Positions 60,014-64,000 of a stretch of DNA of 64,000 bases are shown here, in pieces. The notes beneath the pieces are model-generated. The model did no database searches, had not been told where the DNA came from, and saw only the letters and a program-made list of their open reading frames with translations. How positions within the stretch are numbered: position 1 is the stretch's first letter; each line of letters starts with the position of its first letter. The DNA is from Cadophora sp. MPI-SDFR-AT-0126. Lineage: Eukaryota; Ascomycota; Leotiomycetes; Helotiales; Ploettnerulaceae. Both the position numbers and the translations under genes were made by a program. Where the stretch lies: assembly GCA_020747065.1 (NCBI GenBank), contig JAGMVK010000011.1:1302001-1366000 (forward strand), in the 5' to 3' direction.

Positions 60014-60222
60014 CTTATCCACAGTCCACCTTCCACCTTTGCGGCCCCACTTGCCTTCGAGCAATTTCAAACCTTGAAAGTACACATGGAAGAATAGATC
60101 TAGAAATAGAGTTTTGAGGCTCCTTTCAAGCTGGTATACTCACGTAACTATTGGCCTGTTAAAACAACTAGAGTATTTTCCTGTTGTTGGGGTGTTTGTC
60201 TATATCGACATGTTTAATCTGC

Positions 60223-61358
60223 CTACATGACTTCCAATTTTGCGCCTCTAGTCCTCCTGTTCCTCTTGATCTGTCTAGTTGATTCATCCATATCCACCAC
60301 TGCGCAAGTTACTTTGACAGCTCCCATCTTGTGCGTTCCTCCAACCAATCCGCCGTCAGTTCCAGGCATCTGCCCATGAATCTTCCTCATATGCCTCTTA
60401 CAATTGTCCTCACGAGTGAAATGCCGAGCTCCATTTCCAGATGCGCCACCAATACTTCGTGGGCAGCCCTCAAAAGAGCAGTAATACTTCTCCGTGAGGG
60501 AGTGACGCTCGTTGATATGGCGGTCCAAAAGCCTCTTGGTCGCTTGTTTCAAGGAGCAATGAGGACACTGGAAACGTTTGATGTGATACCTGAGGTGGTG
60601 ACTTGAGAGACATTAGCATTCGGAGTACTAAGGATGGGACATATATGTTGAATAGAGGTGATCGGGTAGGAGGCTTGATGGACTAACTTGAGGTCGACCT
60701 TGGTGCTGAAGACCTTGTCGCATCCCTGCCAAGAACAAGTGATCGATGAGACGGACGAAGCGCCGTTCGTGGTAGCTATGGAATCTGATGGCTGTTGCGC
60801 AGGTGATGCGGACAAGGAAGAACCAAGTGTAGAAAGAGAATCCTGGGACCAGAGCGAAGACTGTGGTGTTTCTAGATCATAGGTGCCAAAGTCCTGAAGA
60901 TCTTTTGGCACATTTGTGAAGTTAAAAATGGACCTCGAATTGTGAGTGTTGTCTAATGTATCCACTTCGTGAGACAGAGATGGGGTGAATGAGTCTGGAT
61001 CTCTATCAAAAGAGATGTAAGTTTGTGAGGTCGCTGAAATCTCTCGAGGTGATGCCATGCTGTTCAAGTGTAGATCGTCGTATGCATCGATATTTTGATT
61101 TGAAACCATATCTGTCAGATTCATTCCGAGGCAGTGACAAGCATGCAAAGAGTGGTATTGAAAGGCGCAGGCACATGTTTGTATGCGATGAAACACAGGT
61201 TCATGGAAAAGCTCATTCGGAGGACTGTAGTGAAAGCTAGGATGTGTTGCCAGCAAGTGTGTTTGTTCGGAAGTGACTGGACAGAACTGTCCAAAGATAC
61301 TGTCACCCTGCATACCGAGGCCCGAGAACTCAGCCCACTCTTCCTCCATTGTCGTCAT
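60223..61358 (-). CDS. C2H2 zinc-finger transcription factor
   Basis: Two exons (61358-60688, 60601-60223) give 349 residues. The 86-nt intron lies inside the first finger. Using the acceptor at 60602 restores a perfect C-x4-C-x12-H-x3-H finger (CSWQGCDKVF..HHLRYH). A second finger has C-x2-C-x12-H-x4-H (QCPHC..RHINERH). A third is C-x4-C with a longer loop and H-x4-H (YYCSFEGC..RHMRKIH). The N-terminal 200 residues are Ser/Thr/Asp-rich, as in activation regions. A basic tail (IKRNRRTRG) could be a nuclear signal. It sits between two plant-glycan enzymes on the same strand, so a local pathway regulator is plausible, though fungal C2H2 factors are common. The CHCLGMN-type segment near residue 75 is unusual in being Cys-rich. 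Confidence 0.83.
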
Positions 61359-62983
61359 ATTGAGCTAATCTTCAAGATCCAAAAAATAGTTTCGTCAAAA
61401 ATCGAGGTGTTTTTGTTGTACTTAATGTGATATAGCAAAAAGTCGCTAACAGAGCCGTGTTGATTCAATCTGCTGAATCGCCGTAACAGTGCCGTCGCAC
61501 CTAACAGGAAGATCACTCTTGAACGGTTTTCGTGAATTGTATGGTAACAACGTTCAGTCGGCGAGTGAAATTGTTAGGCCTGCGAGCGATGCACCGGCCG
61601 CTTAGTCGATACCGGATCCCAGTCTGTAGAATCCCCTGGCAGCTCACGATGCTGCTCAGAGGCCAGAAAAGGGGGTCGAGATGAGATTCCCGCTCATCTA
61701 CGTGTGCAGAAACTTACTGCAATAGTCGCCAGAGAGGGCGACGTCTCTTGCGGAAAAGGGAAGGAGAGCGAATTTATGTCATGGGGGAATCAAATAGTGC
61801 TTCTTGAAAGACGTAGCTGCGAACCTGACAATAGGAGACAAGTCGCTCAACCAATCTTGTCTTCTGGTGATAGGAAGATAGATAAATGTTCGAAGGAAGG
61901 AGAGGTATTGCCTCCCATAGGTCGTCGAGATGGAAGCGATAGACTCCACTGGATGAAGTGTAGACGGGAGTATAGCTGACGAGTGTGTGCAAAGTTTGTT
62001 GGGACTGTGAGGCTGAGCGAGCCCAAGTAGAGCCACAGTGGACGCGCAGTGGCAGGTGGGGGACACCAGCGTAGAAACTGAATGGTTGTAGTCAAAAAAA
62101 TTCAACCGTGGATAGATCTACAGTCAATATGAGTGCGGGGCAACTCAATTATAAGAGTGGCAAAGCGAATGAGGTCTCCTGGACATTATTTTCTGAAGGA
62201 GCTGATGAAAATGAGGTCTCCCGCCAGCTCACCGAAGGAGAGCCTTGCGAATCGTGGGAGGCCTCACCGAACAAGCAGCTGACCAATGAGAAGTCGGAGA
62301 TGTGTTGTTGGCGCTTCGCCGCCCAGGGCATATGAGGGCTTGAAGGGCATTCGTCATGCCTGGTGGGACCCAATCAGACATGATCAACTATGATGCCAGA
62401 ATGTCAAAAGGAGATGCCAAGTCAGATATGCTCCATCACCTAGAAATCAACCAATATAGAAGAGTCCATGACAAATTTTCAATCAGCTTTATTATAAGGC
62501 GCAGCAATTCCACATCTGGTTTTCAGCTCGAAGAAGAAACAAACTTGAAAGTCAGACTACTTGGAAGATCGTGCTTAACTTCTCACAATATCAGTGCTAA
62601 TGCCATATATTGGCCAAGACATAATTATGGCTATCAAATATCGATTGACTTGGATACCTGAAGATAGTCCATTTCACGTTATAATTTGGACCGATATTCT
62701 ATGGTAGATACTTGCTCGGAATTTTGAAACCAACGAAATTTCTACTAGACGCACTTTCGCTACTGTAAACTGACTCCTCGGTTTGTTTACGTTAGCCGAA
62801 GGGAGCGAGGGGCAACACTGAAGTCCCTCCAGCTGTTCACAGAGTTGACGCTCTCACAATCAAGTACAGAAACGATATTTATCTTTCAAGTCTTCGTCTT
62901 AAGAGCTGATTGAATAGTAGCCGCACGGCGTAAGGAAAGATATCTCTTCACCACTTCACAACTCCTCCTGACATTCGCTATTA
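61359..62983. other. Intergenic between the zinc-finger gene and GH127
   Basis: No gene was recognised. Short frames on both strands (for example 61779-62105 minus, 62356-62661 plus) have no motifs. The 62.4-62.9 kb part is AT-rich. The region should hold the zinc-finger promoter and the GH127 3' UTR. Confidence 0.5.
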
Positions 62984-64000
62984 CTAGTCAACGATGTCCC
63001 AGTAGACATTGTAGTCAAAATCATGAGCATCATAGAACGGCCCCAAATCCACTGTTTCTCCGCCAGCAGTGGCCGTGAAAGCAAGGTTGGAGTCTCCAGC
63101 TGGCTGGACAGAACTCAGCTGAAGTGTCGGTGGCGAGGTGGGCCCCGAGTCACCATAGTTTCCGCACAGAATGACTGGTCCGAAAGCCAACGCAGCAAGA
63201 TTGGGCTTATCCTGTGCAGGGATAGTTCGCAAAGTCATTGGCAGTCGTACAGTGACTACGTCTCCTGCGTTCCAGGTGCGTGAGATCAAGGCGTAAGTAC
63301 CCGGCGTGGTGTTGATATTTTGTTTTTGGCCGTTGATGGTAATCTCGGTGCCCGAGCTCCACTCTGGAATCCGAATTTGGAGCCCCCAGCTGGTGCTATC
63401 TGACCCAGTTATCGTAAGTGTTGTCGTATCGCTGGCTGGAAAGGTGGTTGTTTGGGTGATGACAACATTGCGCTGCTCCCAGTTCAGGATGGAAGGTACG
63501 AATAGATTTACGAATAATGTCTTGTCGTCATAAAAGTAGATGGAGTCCATCAACTTAGTGTTTGTCTCGATCCCGGTTCCCTGACAGCACCAAAAAGAAT
63601 CATAGTCGGTGCTCCAAGTGCCTCCTCCCCATGCAGGTCCAACACCCCTACGTCCTCCGGGATTGAGGGGCGTGAAGTAAGTGACATGGCCGTGATCGCT
63701 GCTTGGGTGTTGCTGGCCCAGCAGGTGGTTCATCAGAGCACGCTCATAGAAATCGAAGTACGCCGGGTCCGGGTCCATCACCCAAAGCTCTCGTGTTAAT
63801 TTGAGCATGTTGTATGTATTACACGCCTCGGCCGTGTCTTCATTTAGATACCCGGCGATGGCATTAGGGGCACGGAAGTGTTCTGCTTGACTGTTGCCTC
63901 CAATGGCGTATGTATGTGCGTTGACTGTGAAATTCCATGCATTGCGAGCAATGTCTCGATATCTCTCCGTTCCTGTAGCTTTGAATTCTCGTGCAGCGCC
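62984..64000 (-). CDS. GH127-family beta-L-arabinofuranosidase, C-terminal part (cut by window edge)
   Basis: The minus-strand frame runs from the right edge to a stop at 62984, and 338 residues are visible. The N-terminal part lies outside the window. The zinc site of the family is complete: Glu in SQAEHF, Cys in AEACNTY and the Cys pair in FWCCQGTG. One of the latter is the catalytic nucleophile in the bifidobacterial enzyme HypBA1. The beta-rich segment that follows (LQIRIPEW, TITGSDSTSWG, VVTVRLPM) matches the C-terminal domains. The family releases beta-linked L-arabinofuranose, for example from hydroxyproline-linked arabino-oligosaccharides of extensins. Whether it is secreted cannot be seen because the start is missing. 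The Met at 63808 is internal, not the start. Confidence 0.9.
   Translation of the reverse strand, partial: GAAREFKATGTERYRDIARNAWNFTVNAHTYAIGGNSQAEHFRAPNAIAGYLNEDTAEACNTYNMLKLTRELWVMDPDPAYFDFYERALMNHLLGQQHPSSDHGHVTYFTPLNPGGRRGVGPAWGGGTWSTDYDSFWCCQGTGIETNTKLMDSIYFYDDKTLFVNLFVPSILNWEQRNVVITQTTTFPASDTTTLTITGSDSTSWGLQIRIPEWSSGTEITINGQKQNINTTPGTYALISRTWNAGDVVTVRLPMTLRTIPAQDKPNLAALAFGPVILCGNYGDSGPTSPPTLQLSSVQPAGDSNLAFTATAGGETVDLGPFYDAHDFDYNVYWDIVD

Overview
The window looks like nuclear DNA of a filamentous ascomycete (Pezizomycotina). The plant cell-wall enzymes and long intergenic spaces suggest a Leotiomycetes/Helotiales-type, plant-associated fungus, but that placement is an inference. The main signs are short GT..AG introns (about 44-184 nt) with CTAAC/CTGAC-like branch sites, well-spaced single genes, and fungal-specific families (TeaR, AcrB, But2-domain, DUF6594). 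About 15 protein genes, one decayed gene and one intron-bearing tRNA gene occupy less than half of the 64 kb. I rebuilt exon structures by joining frames at splice sites that restore family motifs.

Layout. 0-6 kb: a lineage-specific coiled-coil/Myb-like protein, tRNA-Gln(TTG) and a frameshifted F-box gene. 6.4-12.5 kb (minus strand): the large subunit of DNA primase (PRI2, 4 exons) with MluI-box-like sites upstream, then AcrB. 12.5-18 kb: a gene-free space ending at a secreted But2-domain protein. 18.8-22.8 kb: a DUF6594 membrane protein, a mitochondrial-type hotdog thioesterase and, divergent from it, an ETFRF1/LYRM5-type LYR protein with a 13-nt microexon. 24.4-26.7 kb: the deadenylase Ccr4. 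26.7-39.4 kb: mostly non-coding, holding one small Ser-tract zinc-ribbon protein, a degenerate tandem repeat and a compound CA/CT/CG microsatellite. 39.4-43.2 kb: the prenylated polarity factor TeaR, divergent from a metallophosphoesterase. 44.5-47 kb: a 782-residue secreted cysteine-rich orphan. 52.4-54.3 kb: a J-domain protein behind a long pyrimidine-rich leader. 57.8-64 kb: a GH79 glucuronidase-like enzyme, a C2H2 zinc-finger regulator and a GH127 arabinofuranosidase cut by the right edge.

How the genes fit together. Most are independent housekeeping genes. Two groupings stand out. The right-end GH79 / C2H2 / GH127 trio could form a small locus for stripping glucuronic acid and arabinose from plant arabinogalactan or extensin glycans; four CreA-type sites lie within 60 bp in the GH79 promoter. 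The thioesterase and ETF-regulator genes share a 302-bp bidirectional promoter and both point to mitochondrial acyl-CoA oxidation. No CRISPR array, intact transposon or prokaryotic-type system was seen. The best candidates for new biology are the secreted 782-residue orphan and the right-end sugar locus.
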